Source of the DNA: Pseudomonas bijieensis
GTDB lineage: Bacteria > Pseudomonadota > Gammaproteobacteria > Pseudomonadales > Pseudomonadaceae
Reading direction: 5' to 3'
Assembly: GCF_013347965.1 (NCBI RefSeq)
Contig: NZ_CP048810.1
Span: forward strand, 1,736,001-1,800,000
Length of the DNA stretch: 64,000 bases
Below, one piece after another: positions 1 through 7,841 of this stretch. The position numbers and the translations under genes are program-made. The notes beneath the pieces were generated by a model that worked only from the letters and a program-made list of their open reading frames with translations, was not told the DNA's origin and made no database searches. Each line of letters starts with the position of its first letter. Positions within the stretch are counted from its first letter, which is position 1.

Positions 1-126
1 GCGGATATTGTGCTCCAATGCCTGGCGATGCAACACCAGCGCCGGCAGGCTGACGTCCCGTAGCAAATGTGCACCGACGGTGGCGGCACCTTTCTCGACG
101 CTGGCATTAGGAATGGCGGATGACAT
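1..126 (-). CDS. amino acid deaminase (D-serine deaminase-like), 5' part only
   Basis: Only the first 42 codons lie in the window; the gene runs off the left edge. The N-terminus ends in PALVLHRQALEHNIR, which matches the start of the PLP-dependent alanine-racemase-N/D-threonine-aldolase fold (DSD1-like D-amino acid deaminases of Pseudomonas). These enzymes act on D-serine or D-threonine type substrates. The ATG is at 126, 40 bases after the end of the IclR gene on the same strand. The neighbouring RidA and amino acid importer fit an amino acid catabolic role. The family call rests on a short N-terminal stretch, and the substrate is unknown. Confidence 0.6.
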   Translation of the reverse strand, partial: MSSAIPNASVEKGAATVGAHLLRDVSLPALVLHRQALEHNIR

Positions 127-166
127 GTTCGAACTCCTCGCACACGGCCGCTAGTGCCGTGGCTGT

Positions 167-946
167 CTATTCATTGATGCGCCTGGCCAGGTTGTTGGCG
201 CTTTCGATCAGCACCCGGCGGTAGTCGGCGTAATTGTTCTTGGCGTCGGCCCGTGGGGCGACGATGCACAGGGTTGCGATGGCCACGCCATTGGGGTCTT
301 TGACCGGTGCGGCGAAGCAATGAGTGAAGGTGTCGGCGACACTGTCGAAAGAGAAAAATCCATCGAGGCCGGCCTGGCGGATTTCCTTGAGGAATTGCTC
401 CAGGGGCAGGCGCTCGCCATCCGGCAGGATGAAGTCGTCGGGGTCGATCAGGTCGACGATCTGCTGGTCACTCAAATGCGCCAGCAGCAGGCGTCCGGAC
501 GCCGTCCACGGGATCGGCGCGTTCTCACCGATGTCCGATGAAATGCGGAAATGCCGCTCGCCTTCCTTCATCAGCGCGACGGTGTATTTGCGCCCGTTGA
601 GCAGGCACATCTGCGCCGTTTCCCGGGTCTGGCGCACGATCTCCTGCAACGCCTGGTCAGCCTCGCGGCTCAAATCGAAATGCCGCAGGTGTGCCTGCCC
701 GAGAAAATACAACTGGCGGCCCAGGTAGACGTGGCCGTCCTTGCCCACGGGTTCGAGGATGCGTCGCTCCAGCAGCGACGCCACCAGTTCATAGACCGTG
801 GACTTGGGGCTGCCGATGCCACTGGCAATATCATTCGGGCGCAGCGGCTGGCCGATTTCCTTGAGGAAGTCGAGGATATCGAACGCCCGATCCAATCCCC
901 GGGCCCGGCGTTTGATGGTGTCTTCGGTCATGTTTTCGGTTCCCAT
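167..946 (-). CDS. IclR-family transcriptional regulator
   Basis: This 259-residue protein has the IclR layout. An N-terminal winged helix (about residues 15-75) contains RAFDILDFLKEIGQPLRPND and a recognition segment SPKSTVYELVASLLERRIL. The C-terminal IclR effector domain (about 85-255) includes ASGRLLLAHLSDQQIVDLI. IclR proteins usually control adjacent catabolic or transport operons, with a small metabolite as ligand. It lies between the deaminase and ridA, all on the minus strand, so it probably regulates this D-amino acid/ABC cluster. The start is ambiguous: ATG at 946 or an internal ATG at 931 (MTEDTIKRR) are both possible, and neither has a strong ribosome site. Confidence 0.85.
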   Translation of the reverse strand: MGTENMTEDTIKRRARGLDRAFDILDFLKEIGQPLRPNDIASGIGSPKSTVYELVASLLERRILEPVGKDGHVYLGRQLYFLGQAHLRHFDLSREADQALQEIVRQTRETAQMCLLNGRKYTVALMKEGERHFRISSDIGENAPIPWTASGRLLLAHLSDQQIVDLIDPDDFILPDGERLPLEQFLKEIRQAGLDGFFSFDSVADTFTHCFAAPVKDPNGVAIATLCIVAPRADAKNNYADYRRVLIESANNLARRINE

Positions 947-991
947 TCAATTGGCCGGGAGTTTAACCAGACTGCTGCGCCGCCTGATAGA

Positions 992-1063
992 TCGCTATCG
1001 CGGGCAAGCCATGCTCCCACAGAAGAATGTGTTCCCTTGTGGGAGCAAGGCTTGCCCGCGATG
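992..1063. repeat. REP doublet (GGGCAAGCCTTGCTCCCACA type)
   Basis: Two inverted REP arms, CGCGGGCAAGCCATGCTCCCACA and its near complement TGTGGGAGCAAGGCTTGCCCGCG read in the other orientation, surround a short spacer between the IclR gene and ridA. It is the same REP class as the elements near 54.4 and 56.6 kb. Confidence 0.8.
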
Positions 1064-1076
1064 AGGCCCCCGTAGT

Positions 1077-1466
1077 TCAGGCCTTTTTCTTGTAGGCAAT
1101 GCAATCGATCTCGACCTTGCAATCGACCATCATGCTGGCCTGCACGCAGGCCCGGGCCGGGGCGTGTTCCGGACTGAAGTACTCGCCGAACACCTTGTTG
1201 AAACTCCAGAAGTCCCGCGGATCTTCCAGCCACACGCCACAACGCACCACGTCCTTGAGCTCGTAACCGGCCTCTTCGAGAATGGCGACCAGGTTCTTCA
1301 TGGTCTGGTGGGTCTGCTCGACGATCCCGCCGACAATGATCTCGCCGTTCACCGCCGGCACCTGACCGGACACGTGCAGCCAGCCATCGGCCTCGACGGC
1401 GCGGGCGAATGGCCGTGGCTGGCCGCCGCCTGCGGTGCTGCCGGTGCCGTATCGGGTAATGCTCAT
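1077..1466 (-). CDS. RidA-family enamine/imine deaminase
   Basis: At 129 aa this has normal RidA (YjgF/YER057c/UK114) length. The conserved pocket includes the arginine in HAPARACVQA near residue 107 and the C-terminal VEIDCIAY. RidA proteins hydrolyse reactive 2-aminoacrylate and related imines made by PLP enzymes acting on serine, threonine or cysteine. That fits its place beside a D-amino acid deaminase: it would clear the enamine product. The start at 1466 has an AAGGAG site eight bases upstream. It is separated from the ABC ATPase by only 26 bases, so the two are probably co-transcribed. The precise RidA subgroup cannot be set by eye. Confidence 0.85.
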   Translation of the reverse strand: MSITRYGTGSTAGGGQPRPFARAVEADGWLHVSGQVPAVNGEIIVGGIVEQTHQTMKNLVAILEEAGYELKDVVRCGVWLEDPRDFWSFNKVFGEYFSPEHAPARACVQASMMVDCKVEIDCIAYKKKA

Positions 1467-1492
1467 GGGTTATCTCCTTATTGAATGGAAAG

Positions 1493-2299
1493 TTAAAAAC
1501 GCGTGTTCTTGAGAAATTCCGCCAGACGCGGCGATTGCGGCCGCTCGAACAGTTCTTTGGGTGGCCCTTGCTCTTCGATCCGGCCCTGGTTCATGAACAC
1601 GATCTTGTCGGAGACCTCGAAGGCAAAGCGCATTTCGTGGGTCACCAGCAGCATGGTCATGCCGTCTTCGGCCAGGCCCTTGATCACGTTGAGCACCTCG
1701 CCGACCAGTTCCGGATCCAGGGCCGAAGTGACTTCGTCGAACAGCATCAGGCTGGGGTTCATGGCGATCGCACGGGCAATGGCCACACGCTGTTGCTGGC
1801 CACCGGACAACTGGCCGGGAAAATGATTGCGTCGCTCCAACAGGCCAACCCGCTCCAGCCATTTCTCGGCCAGGGCCACCGCTTCGTCCTTGGGCAGCTT
1901 TTTCACTTTGAGCAGGCCCAGGGTAACGTTCTGCAACGCGGTCAAATGCGGGAACAGGTTGAATTGCTGGAAGGCCATGCCGGTCATGGCGCGGTGCCGG
2001 GCGATGACTTTCTCGGGGTGACGCACGCGCTTGCCGTCGATGTCGTCATAGCCGATGGACTCACCGTCGAGCATGATCTGCCCACCCTGGAATTCTTCGA
2101 GCATGTTGACGCAGCGCAGCAGCGTGGTCTTGCCCGAGCCGCTGGAGCCGATCAGCGTGACCACGTTGCCGCGCTGCATGCTCAGGTCCACGCCCTTGAG
2201 CACTTCCAACGGGCCGTATTGTTTGCGCAGACCGCGAATGTCCAGCAGCGGCTGGGTGTTGGAGAGCTCCGTATTGGAGAGATTCGAAACGTCAGTCAT
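1493..2299 (-). CDS. polar amino acid ABC importer, ATP-binding protein
   Basis: This 268-residue ATPase belongs to the GlnQ/HisP group. Walker A is [13 protein letters not shown] (about residue 51), the Q-loop follows, the signature is [14 protein letters not shown], and Walker B is [14 protein letters not shown], followed by the H-loop histidine in VTHEM. It energises import of an amino acid through the two permeases encoded immediately upstream. Its ATG at 2299 overlaps the permease stop by four bases (ATGA), indicating translational coupling. The substrate is not determined. The context of deaminase, RidA and IclR suggests a D- or hydroxy-amino acid. Confidence 0.9.
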   Translation of the reverse strand: MTDVSNLSNTELSNTQPLLDIRGLRKQYGPLEVLKGVDLSMQRGNVVTLIGSSGSGKTTLLRCVNMLEEFQGGQIMLDGESIGYDDIDGKRVRHPEKVIARHRAMTGMAFQQFNLFPHLTALQNVTLGLLKVKKLPKDEAVALAEKWLERVGLLERRNHFPGQLSGGQQQRVAIARAIAMNPSLMLFDEVTSALDPELVGEVLNVIKGLAEDGMTMLLVTHEMRFAFEVSDKIVFMNQGRIEEQGPPKELFERPQSPRLAEFLKNTRF

Positions 2300-2958
2300 G
2301 GCAAGGCCACCCGCTTTTCAATGTGCCGCCCGAGCAATTCGATGGCGTAATTGATGATGAAAAAGAGAAAACCGGCGAACAGATAGAACTCCAGGGTCAT
2401 GAAGGTCCGGGCGATGATCTGTTGGGTGCTGAGCAGCAGTTCGGCGACGCCGATCACCGATAGCAGGGTCGAGGCCTTGACGATCTCGGTGGAGGAATTG
2501 ACCCAGGTCGGCAAGATCTGCCGCAACGCCTGGGGCAACAGCACATAGCCCAGCGACTGATAGAACGTCAGGCCGATGGCCTGGCTCGCCTCCATCTGCC
2601 CACGGGGCAATGCCTGCAAGGCGCCGCGCACGATCTCGGCGACGTGGGAGCCACAAAACAGCGTCAGACCCAGGACACCGGCCTGGAACGCGCCGATCTG
2701 CCAACCCAGCGCCGGGGCCATGTAGAAACAGGCCAGCACCAGCACGAACACCGGCGTGCCGCGGATCAGGTCGACGTAGAAGCGAAATGGCGCACGCATC
2801 CAGGTTCGCCCGTAAGTCAGCACCAGCCCGGCGACCAGGCCGATCAAGGTGCCCAACAAAATCGCCAGCACCGAGCACTGCACACTGGTCAGGAAACCGG
2901 CCCACAGGGTGTCCCGGGCGACCCACAACTCATGCAACCAACTGGGGGATTCGTACAT
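2296..2958 (-). CDS. amino acid ABC importer, permease subunit
   Basis: This 220-residue inner-membrane protein of the HisM/GlnP type has about five hydrophobic segments. The coupling-loop region contains [20 protein letters not shown] and [20 protein letters not shown], the classic EAA-type sequence of polar amino acid permeases. An AGGAG site precedes the ATG at 2958. It follows the partner permease by nine bases and overlaps the ATPase gene, so this is one operon. It pairs with the 2968-3630 permease as a heterodimer. Confidence 0.9.
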   Translation of the reverse strand: MYESPSWLHELWVARDTLWAGFLTSVQCSVLAILLGTLIGLVAGLVLTYGRTWMRAPFRFYVDLIRGTPVFVLVLACFYMAPALGWQIGAFQAGVLGLTLFCGSHVAEIVRGALQALPRGQMEASQAIGLTFYQSLGYVLLPQALRQILPTWVNSSTEIVKASTLLSVIGVAELLLSTQQIIARTFMTLEFYLFAGFLFFIINYAIELLGRHIEKRVALP

Positions 2959-2967
2959 GGAACACTC

Positions 2968-3630
2968 CTAACGGCGGATCGCCAGGCGCTGCTCGAAATA
3001 CCGCAGCACCATGGCAATGAGGTAACAGGCCGCGACATACAGCGCTGTGGTCACCAGCCAGGTTTCGATCACCCGGTAACTTTCCACGTTGATCTTGCGG
3101 GCGTAATAGGTCAGCTCCGGCACGGCAATCGCCGCCGCCAGGGAGGTGTCCTTGAACAGCGAGATGAAGTTGTTCGACAAGGCTGGCAACACGTTGCGCA
3201 GCATCACCGGCACGGTGACGTAGGCCTTCACCTGCCACTCGCCCAGGCCGATGGCCAGCCCCGCTTCCCGCTGGCCCTTGTGAATGCTCAGCAGCCCGCC
3301 ACGGAACACTTCGGTCAGGTACGCACCGGCGTACAGCGACAGGGTGATGACGAACGACGGCAGCTTGTCCAGGCGAATGCCCAGGCTCGGCAAGGCGAAG
3401 TAGATCAACAGGATCAGCACCAGGATCGGCGTATTGCGGATCACCGTGACATACACCGACGCCAGCACCCGCAACAGCCGATGCTTGCTCAGCAGCGCGA
3501 ACGCCATCGCCAGGCCGATCACGCAACCGATGGCGATCGACACCAGCGCCAGGGACAGCCCCAGGCCGAGCCCCGCCAGCAAGGTGTCGAAATCGCGCCA
3601 GACGGCGGCAAAGTTCAACTGATAATTCAT
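2968..3630 (-). CDS. amino acid ABC importer, second permease subunit
   Basis: A 220-residue HisQ/GltK-type permease. It has a TM-rich sequence and the EAA loop GGLLSIHKGQREAGLAIGL followed by VPVMLRNVLPALSNNFISLF. I chose ATG 3630 (MNYQLNFAAVW), preceded by a GAAGG motif, rather than the upstream TTG at 3648. It lies between the binding protein and the other permease on the minus strand. It forms the transmembrane channel with that permease. Confidence 0.88.
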   Translation of the reverse strand: MNYQLNFAAVWRDFDTLLAGLGLGLSLALVSIAIGCVIGLAMAFALLSKHRLLRVLASVYVTVIRNTPILVLILLIYFALPSLGIRLDKLPSFVITLSLYAGAYLTEVFRGGLLSIHKGQREAGLAIGLGEWQVKAYVTVPVMLRNVLPALSNNFISLFKDTSLAAAIAVPELTYYARKINVESYRVIETWLVTTALYVAACYLIAMVLRYFEQRLAIRR

Positions 3631-3684
3631 GGTCGACAGTACCTTCAACGGGGCGCCCGAAAGTGGCGCCCCGGGCTCACAGGG

Positions 3685-4533
3685 TCATTTGAATTCGACA
3701 GGGAAACCGATCGCTGGCGATGGCAGCTCGACGCCGAACCACTGTTTGAACGACGCCGCGTATGTCGGGAACTCCACGCCGGTCATGGCTTCATGCAAGG
3801 TGGTGTTGACGAAGTTCAGCCAGTCCTGGTCGCCGCGCTTGACCGCGCAAGCATAGGTTTGCGGGCTCCAGGCGTAGGCCGGGCTGCGATAGCGACCAGG
3901 GTTCTGCACCATCAGGTACTTGACCGAGGATTGGTCGGTGGCAGCGGCATCGGCACGGCCGGAGTTCACCGCCTGATACATCAGGTCGACGCTGTCGTAC
4001 TGGTCGACCTTGGCCTTGGGCAGCGCCTGATGCACCAGTTCTTCGGCGTAGACGTTCTGCAGCACCGCCACGGTGACGCCGTCGCCGGCGGCCTTGAGGT
4101 CTTCGATTTCCTTGTACTTGCTGTTGGCCGGCAGCAGCAGGCCCACGCCTTCGCGGTAGTACGGCAAGGTAAACGCCACTTGCTGGGCACGGCTGGCGGT
4201 GACGGTGATGAACTGGCAACTCATGTCGACCTTGTCGGTCAGCAGGTTGGGAATGCGCGCATCGGAAGACTGCACCACGAACTCGACTTTTTCCGGGTCA
4301 TTGAACAAGCCCTTGGCGACCATCCGTGCGATGTCGATATCAAAGCCCTGCAACTTGCCATCCGCTCCCTGGAAGTGCCACGGCGCATTGGTACTGCCCG
4401 TGCCCACGATCAATTTCCCGCGCTGCAGCACGCTGTCCAGCTTGCTGTCGGCCGCCTGGGCGACACCCACGGCGGCCGTCGTGGCCGCGAAGAGAAAAAC
4501 ACACGCTTTGAACAAGGAAGGTCGGCGTTGCAT
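3685..4533 (-). CDS. amino acid ABC transporter periplasmic binding protein
   Basis: About 282 aa. An N-terminal signal peptide (MQRRPSLFKACVFLFAATTA, cleavage near GVAQAADS) is followed by an SBP family 3 domain. Hallmarks are RGKLIVGTGSTNAPWHF, GFDIDIARMVAK and DMSCQFITVTASRAQQVAF. These proteins bind polar amino acids in the periplasm. ATG 4533 has GGAG eight bases upstream and is preferred to the GTG at 4542. It is the first gene of the minus-strand import operon that continues through permeases, ATPase and ridA. The ligand is not predictable from sequence alone. Confidence 0.9.
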   Translation of the reverse strand: MQRRPSLFKACVFLFAATTAAVGVAQAADSKLDSVLQRGKLIVGTGSTNAPWHFQGADGKLQGFDIDIARMVAKGLFNDPEKVEFVVQSSDARIPNLLTDKVDMSCQFITVTASRAQQVAFTLPYYREGVGLLLPANSKYKEIEDLKAAGDGVTVAVLQNVYAEELVHQALPKAKVDQYDSVDLMYQAVNSGRADAAATDQSSVKYLMVQNPGRYRSPAYAWSPQTYACAVKRGDQDWLNFVNTTLHEAMTGVEFPTYAASFKQWFGVELPSPAIGFPVEFK

Positions 4534-4805
4534 GGCAAGCACTCCAGAGTGAGTTTATTCCGCTATACCGGAACATGGTATGTAACAACGGAATAGACAG
4601 CAGAAAGTGTGCCACAGGTTTGATACCCATGGGGGGAAGAAATGGAAAGCGAATGAAATCAGAGGGATGGGAAAACGCAGGGAATAACGACGCCCGAAGG
4701 CCGAGGCTTGATTGCTACCATTGGCCACCGCGTGCGGGTAGCAAGGCCCCAAACCGGGGCTGGCGCACCGAAACGGCGCCGTTGTGGAATTGTAAATACA
4801 TACCC

Positions 4806-4895
4806 TGTGGGAGCGAGCCTGCTCGCGATAGCGGTGTATCAGTCAATAATGCCGCTGACTGACCAGACGCCATCGCGAGCAGGCTCGCTCCCACA
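4806..4895. repeat. REPIN (GCGAGCCTGCTCGCGA class)
   Basis: Two inverted arms, TGTGGGAGCGAGCCTGCTCG and its complement, flank a spacer of about 40 bases. It overlaps the frameshifted tail of the YdcA-like gene. The rest of the gap (4543-4805) shows nothing I can identify. Confidence 0.85.
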
Positions 4896-4917
4896 ATGGT
4901 TCAGTGGTGTTCCTGGG

Positions 4918-5261
4918 CTATTTGCGCTTGTAGCTCTTGCTGCCACCAGGCGTGAGGCAATAGACCCCACCCCGCGGGGGCCGACGCAGTAATTGCCGCT
5001 GCCGCATTGGCAACCGTCGGCGGACTTGAGCAACGACTGCGGACGGGCCTCGTTCCGAAGCCCCAGCACAGCGGAACAGGACCTCTTCGAAGCACTGATG
5101 GAGCCGTCGTTGCACAGAAAGGTATCGCCGTCACACCCGGCAATCCCGCCCTTGCGCCCCGAGCACGGTTGATTGCCGGCGATGGCCGAAGAACACAGGG
5201 CCAACAACAGAACCGCAACACTGGTGCGAAGTAAAGCAGACGGTCCGTGACAGAGATTCAT
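4918..5261 (-). pseudogene. YdcA-like small secreted Cys-rich protein with an apparent frameshift
   Basis: The reading frame from 5261 starts with a signal peptide (about 28 aa) and then NQPCSGRKGGIAGCDGDTFL and CNDGSISASKRSC, the pattern of Enterobacteria YdcA-type small proteins. Past CQCGSGNYCVGPRG the frame runs into a nonsense tail that ends inside the REPIN. Another minus-strand frame at the same place reads PRGGVYCLTPGGSKSYKRK and stops at 4918, the expected C-terminus. The join is at a run of five C on the minus strand (4976-4980), with a net two extra bases or one missing. This is either a genuine inactivating mutation or a base-calling error in a homopolymer. The function of the family is unknown. 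Confidence 0.6.
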
Positions 5262-5316
5262 GGCAGCTTCCAGGCTGATAGATGGCTCTATGCTAGCACC
5301 GCATCATCCACCGCGC

Positions 5317-6963
5317 CTAACGCCCGCAAAACCTCACCCTGGACAGCATCCGCAGATCCCCCTCGCGGTAATAGTCATCGCTCCAGCTGTCATCCACCGC
5401 CAGCGGCTTGACCTGCTTGAGGGCGAGTTTTTTCGCGAAGTAGCGAAAACGGTAATGCTCATAGAAACGCAGTAGCTCCAGCCCGTAGCGGTCGGCCAGG
5501 TCGGTATTGCCCTGAATGATCAGGTAATTCTCGTCGTTGCCGCTGCTGGCCGCGGCGCTCAGGTTATGGCTGCCGCTGAGGATGGTCGGCGTGTCGCTAG
5601 TGAAGTCGGTGACGATGGCTTTGGTGTGCACCAGCAGGTTGCCCTTCTGGCCTTTCATGGTTTCCTTGAGCCAACCTTCCAGGCCGGTGTTGAGCAGCGC
5701 GGTGGCGGCGAATTCGGCGGTGCGGTCGGCGTGAAAGCCGGTGATGCGGCTCTTGGTGTTTTGCAGCCCGTAGCGCAACACGTCGTCATTGGGTGCGCCG
5801 AGCAAGGCGTCGAGAATGCGGTCGGGCAACACAAAGGCAGTGACGAACAACAGGTCCTTTCGCGCCCCTTTGATGATGTCGACGAAGCGATCCAGATCGC
5901 CCTCCCCGGTGCGCGGCGAGAACCCGGCGAACAACGCCTCTTGCGGGGCCATGGCATTGTTTTGGGTCAGCCACTGGCGAGTGGCATCGACGTCCTGGGG
6001 CGCGGCCCAGATTTGCTCGAATACCTTAAGGTAGCTGCTGCTCACCCGAGGGTCGTCCAGCACATGAACCACGTTGGCCTGGCGGTAGACACCGTTGGCG
6101 GTGAAGTTGGTGCTGCCGCACAGCACGGCTTCGGGTTGTCGTGAACCGCTGCCCTCCACCTTGCTCAGCACGATGAACTTGTTGTGGAAAATGTTATGGG
6201 TGACTCGTCCGCGCTTGTTGGCTGCTGGCATTTTCTCGAGGCTGGCTTCGTTGCGCGCCGTGGTGTCGTCCCCCGGCTCGGCGTGGTACAGCACTCGCAC
6301 CTGGGCGCCGCGAGCGTGAGCGGCGGTCACCGCGTCGACGATCACCGGCAGTTCGTATTCATAGATGGCGACATCCAGCGCCCAGTTGGCATCCAGCGCC
6401 CGATCGATAAAACCGGTCAGGCGCCCCAGTAAGCCATTTTCCAACCAGCGACGCGGCGCGTCGGGCCAGTCATCGATGGACAGGTGCTTGTTGGCGCCGA
6501 TCAGCGCGTCCACTTCAGGAAACTTGCGCTGGAACGCCTGGCTGGCGGCCACGGCACGATTGAAGATCACCCGCTGATTGGCCGGCTGCCCGTCGTCACT
6601 GGTGACCGTGACTTCCAGGGACTCGCCCAACTGCGGTGCATCGGGGCTGCCGTAGGCCAGGTGCACGCGGTAGTGGATCGTCACGCCGGGGTTGACGGCG
6701 TAGTCGGCCCAGCGAAATTTCTGCAACGGTGCCTTGTCGCTGGGAGTGGCGTGGAACTGGGGGAAGGTGTGGGCCTTGTCAGGAAAGGTCAGGCTGTTGA
6801 ACAGGAACAGCCAGGGTTTGTCGCCCTGCTGCTTCTCGATGGCAAAACCCAGCAAGCCCTTGCGCCGGGGTTCGGCCAGGTCCATGGCGAGCAGCACACC
6901 GTTGGTGCCGGCATAGGCCTTGACCCGAAAATCGTCCTGGGCGTTGGTGACGAGTACGCGCAT
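5317..6963 (-). CDS. phospholipase D-like domain protein
   Basis: This 548-residue protein has two PLD-type half sites. The first (about residue 256) is HNKFIVLSK followed by CGSTNFTANG. The second (about 452) is HTKAIVTDF followed by GSHNLSAAASSGNDEN. The second keeps the full HxKx4D spacing, while the first has Ser where Asp is expected. No signal peptide is visible. An AGGAG site precedes ATG 6963. The family includes phospholipases, nucleases and cardiolipin synthase-like enzymes. The roughly 150-residue N-terminal part, with no known catalytic motif, does not match a classical phospholipase layout, so the substrate is open. Confidence 0.75.
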   Translation of the reverse strand: MRVLVTNAQDDFRVKAYAGTNGVLLAMDLAEPRRKGLLGFAIEKQQGDKPWLFLFNSLTFPDKAHTFPQFHATPSDKAPLQKFRWADYAVNPGVTIHYRVHLAYGSPDAPQLGESLEVTVTSDDGQPANQRVIFNRAVAASQAFQRKFPEVDALIGANKHLSIDDWPDAPRRWLENGLLGRLTGFIDRALDANWALDVAIYEYELPVIVDAVTAAHARGAQVRVLYHAEPGDDTTARNEASLEKMPAANKRGRVTHNIFHNKFIVLSKVEGSGSRQPEAVLCGSTNFTANGVYRQANVVHVLDDPRVSSSYLKVFEQIWAAPQDVDATRQWLTQNNAMAPQEALFAGFSPRTGEGDLDRFVDIIKGARKDLLFVTAFVLPDRILDALLGAPNDDVLRYGLQNTKSRITGFHADRTAEFAATALLNTGLEGWLKETMKGQKGNLLVHTKAIVTDFTSDTPTILSGSHNLSAAASSGNDENYLIIQGNTDLADRYGLELLRFYEHYRFRYFAKKLALKQVKPLAVDDSWSDDYYREGDLRMLSRVRFCGR

Positions 6964-7044
6964 GGTTCACTCCTGTGAGGGGGCCGCCTGAGCATAGTGC
7001 AGTGATGCGGGTTAAGGGGGCAGATCCGGGATCGAGGTGACGCT

Positions 7045-7140
7045 CATCGCGAGCAGGCTCGCTCCCACAAGGGGCCATTGGTGGTAAGTCGTCATGTGTT
7101 CAAAACACAATCCATGTGGGAGCGAGCCTGCTCGCGATGA
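7045..7140. repeat. REPIN (GCGAGCCTGCTCGCGA class)
   Basis: Inverted arms CATCGCGAGCAGGCTCGCTC and TGTGGGAGCGAGCCTGCTCG lie around a 45-base spacer between the PLD-like gene and the end of chlD. The arm order is reversed compared with the 4806 copy. Confidence 0.85.
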
Positions 7141-7163
7141 GGCTCGATCCAACACCGTAAATC

Positions 7164-7835
7164 TCAGCTAGATAGCCCTTCATCGATATGCCGATACTCC
7201 GCCCCCAACTGCCCCGCCAGTTGCCGGGCCCGACCCAGGCGAATCGGGCCGCGCTCGATGTCGATCAACAGGCACGGGCAATCCAGGCATGGCAGTGCCA
7301 GCCCTTCTTTCACTCGCCCATCCGTCATCACCAACACCCGCTGCTGCTCCGCAGGGAAACGCTTGCGTCGCGCCGTCAACCACCGCCCGGCCTCGTTCAG
7401 CGCCGCCAGCAACGGCGTACCGCCACCGGCGCCCAGGCCATCGAGCCAGTTGCGCAGGCCGGCGGAGGCCTTGAGCCCTTGCACCCGCCAGTTCGGCGCA
7501 GTGCCGCTGGCCGTCAGCAGGGCCAAGCGGGCGCGTTGTCGGTAGGCGTCGTCGAACAGTTGCGCCAGCAAGCCTTTGCCATCGCTGAGGGCTCGATGCC
7601 GACGGGTCGAGGCCGAGGCATCGACGATGACCAGCCACAGCTCATGGGCCGAGCGGTGGCGACCGTGAAAACGCAGGTCTTCATGCAGGCGTGGACGGCC
7701 ATTGAGTAACGTGCCCGGCCAGTTCACCACACCACTGGTCGTCGCTTTGCTCCGGCCCTGGCGCCCCTGGTCGAGCCGTCCGGCACGGGGTCTGGCATTC
7801 GCCCCCGCCGGTGAACGGGGGCGAATGCCTAGGGC
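7164..7835 (-). CDS. chlD: ChlD C-terminal half: von Willebrand A domain reached by -1 frameshift
   Basis: This frame carries a basic linker (RPRAGRLDQGRQGRSKA) and a VWA domain with the MIDAS motif DASAST, the threonine segment GGGTPLLAAL and VMTDGRV. It is open only from a TGA near 7857 and has no ATG or well-placed start before a GTG at 7730. That GTG would discard the conserved linker. It overlaps the end of the ATPase frame and is entered at codon GCC (7835) after a -1 slip on A_AAA_AAG. Joined to residues 1-332 of the ATPase frame it gives a 555-residue protein of normal ChlD size. In the cobalt chelatase the VWA half bridges the AAA+ ring and the CobN subunit. Independent initiation at a CTG inside the overlap is the main alternative. 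Confidence 0.85.
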   Translation of the reverse strand, partial: ALGIRPRSPAGANARPRAGRLDQGRQGRSKATTSGVVNWPGTLLNGRPRLHEDLRFHGRHRSAHELWLVIVDASASTRRHRALSDGKGLLAQLFDDAYRQRARLALLTASGTAPNWRVQGLKASAGLRNWLDGLGAGGGTPLLAALNEAGRWLTARRKRFPAEQQRVLVMTDGRVKEGLALPCLDCPCLLIDIERGPIRLGRARQLAGQLGAEYRHIDEGLSS

Positions 7836-7841
7836 TTTTTT
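7794..7841 (-). promoter_or_regulatory. -1 programmed ribosomal frameshift signal (slippery site plus hairpin)
   Basis: On the minus strand the zero frame reads CCA AAA AAG CCC TAG. The heptamer A_AAA_AAG (7841 down to 7835) is the strongest known bacterial -1 slippery sequence, as used in E. coli dnaX. Five bases later a perfect 14-bp stem begins: GGCATTCGCCCCCG (7829-7816) pairs with CGGGGGCGAATGCC (7807-7794) around an 8-base loop. The zero-frame stop lies in the spacer and first stem base. The -1 frame continues into the VWA domain. The hairpin has no U-run after it, so it is not a terminator. Confidence 0.88.

Noticed and set aside
7164..7730. VWA protein as an independent gene starting at GTG 7730
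   Set aside because: That start has no ribosome site and removes the conserved basic linker (RLDQGRQGRSKA) that is open in the same frame back to the slippery site.
7794..7829. Hairpin after the chlD ATPase frame read as a rho-independent terminator
   Set aside because: No T-run follows on the minus strand and the VWA coding sequence continues through it. Position and spacing to A_AAA_AAG fit a frameshift stimulator.
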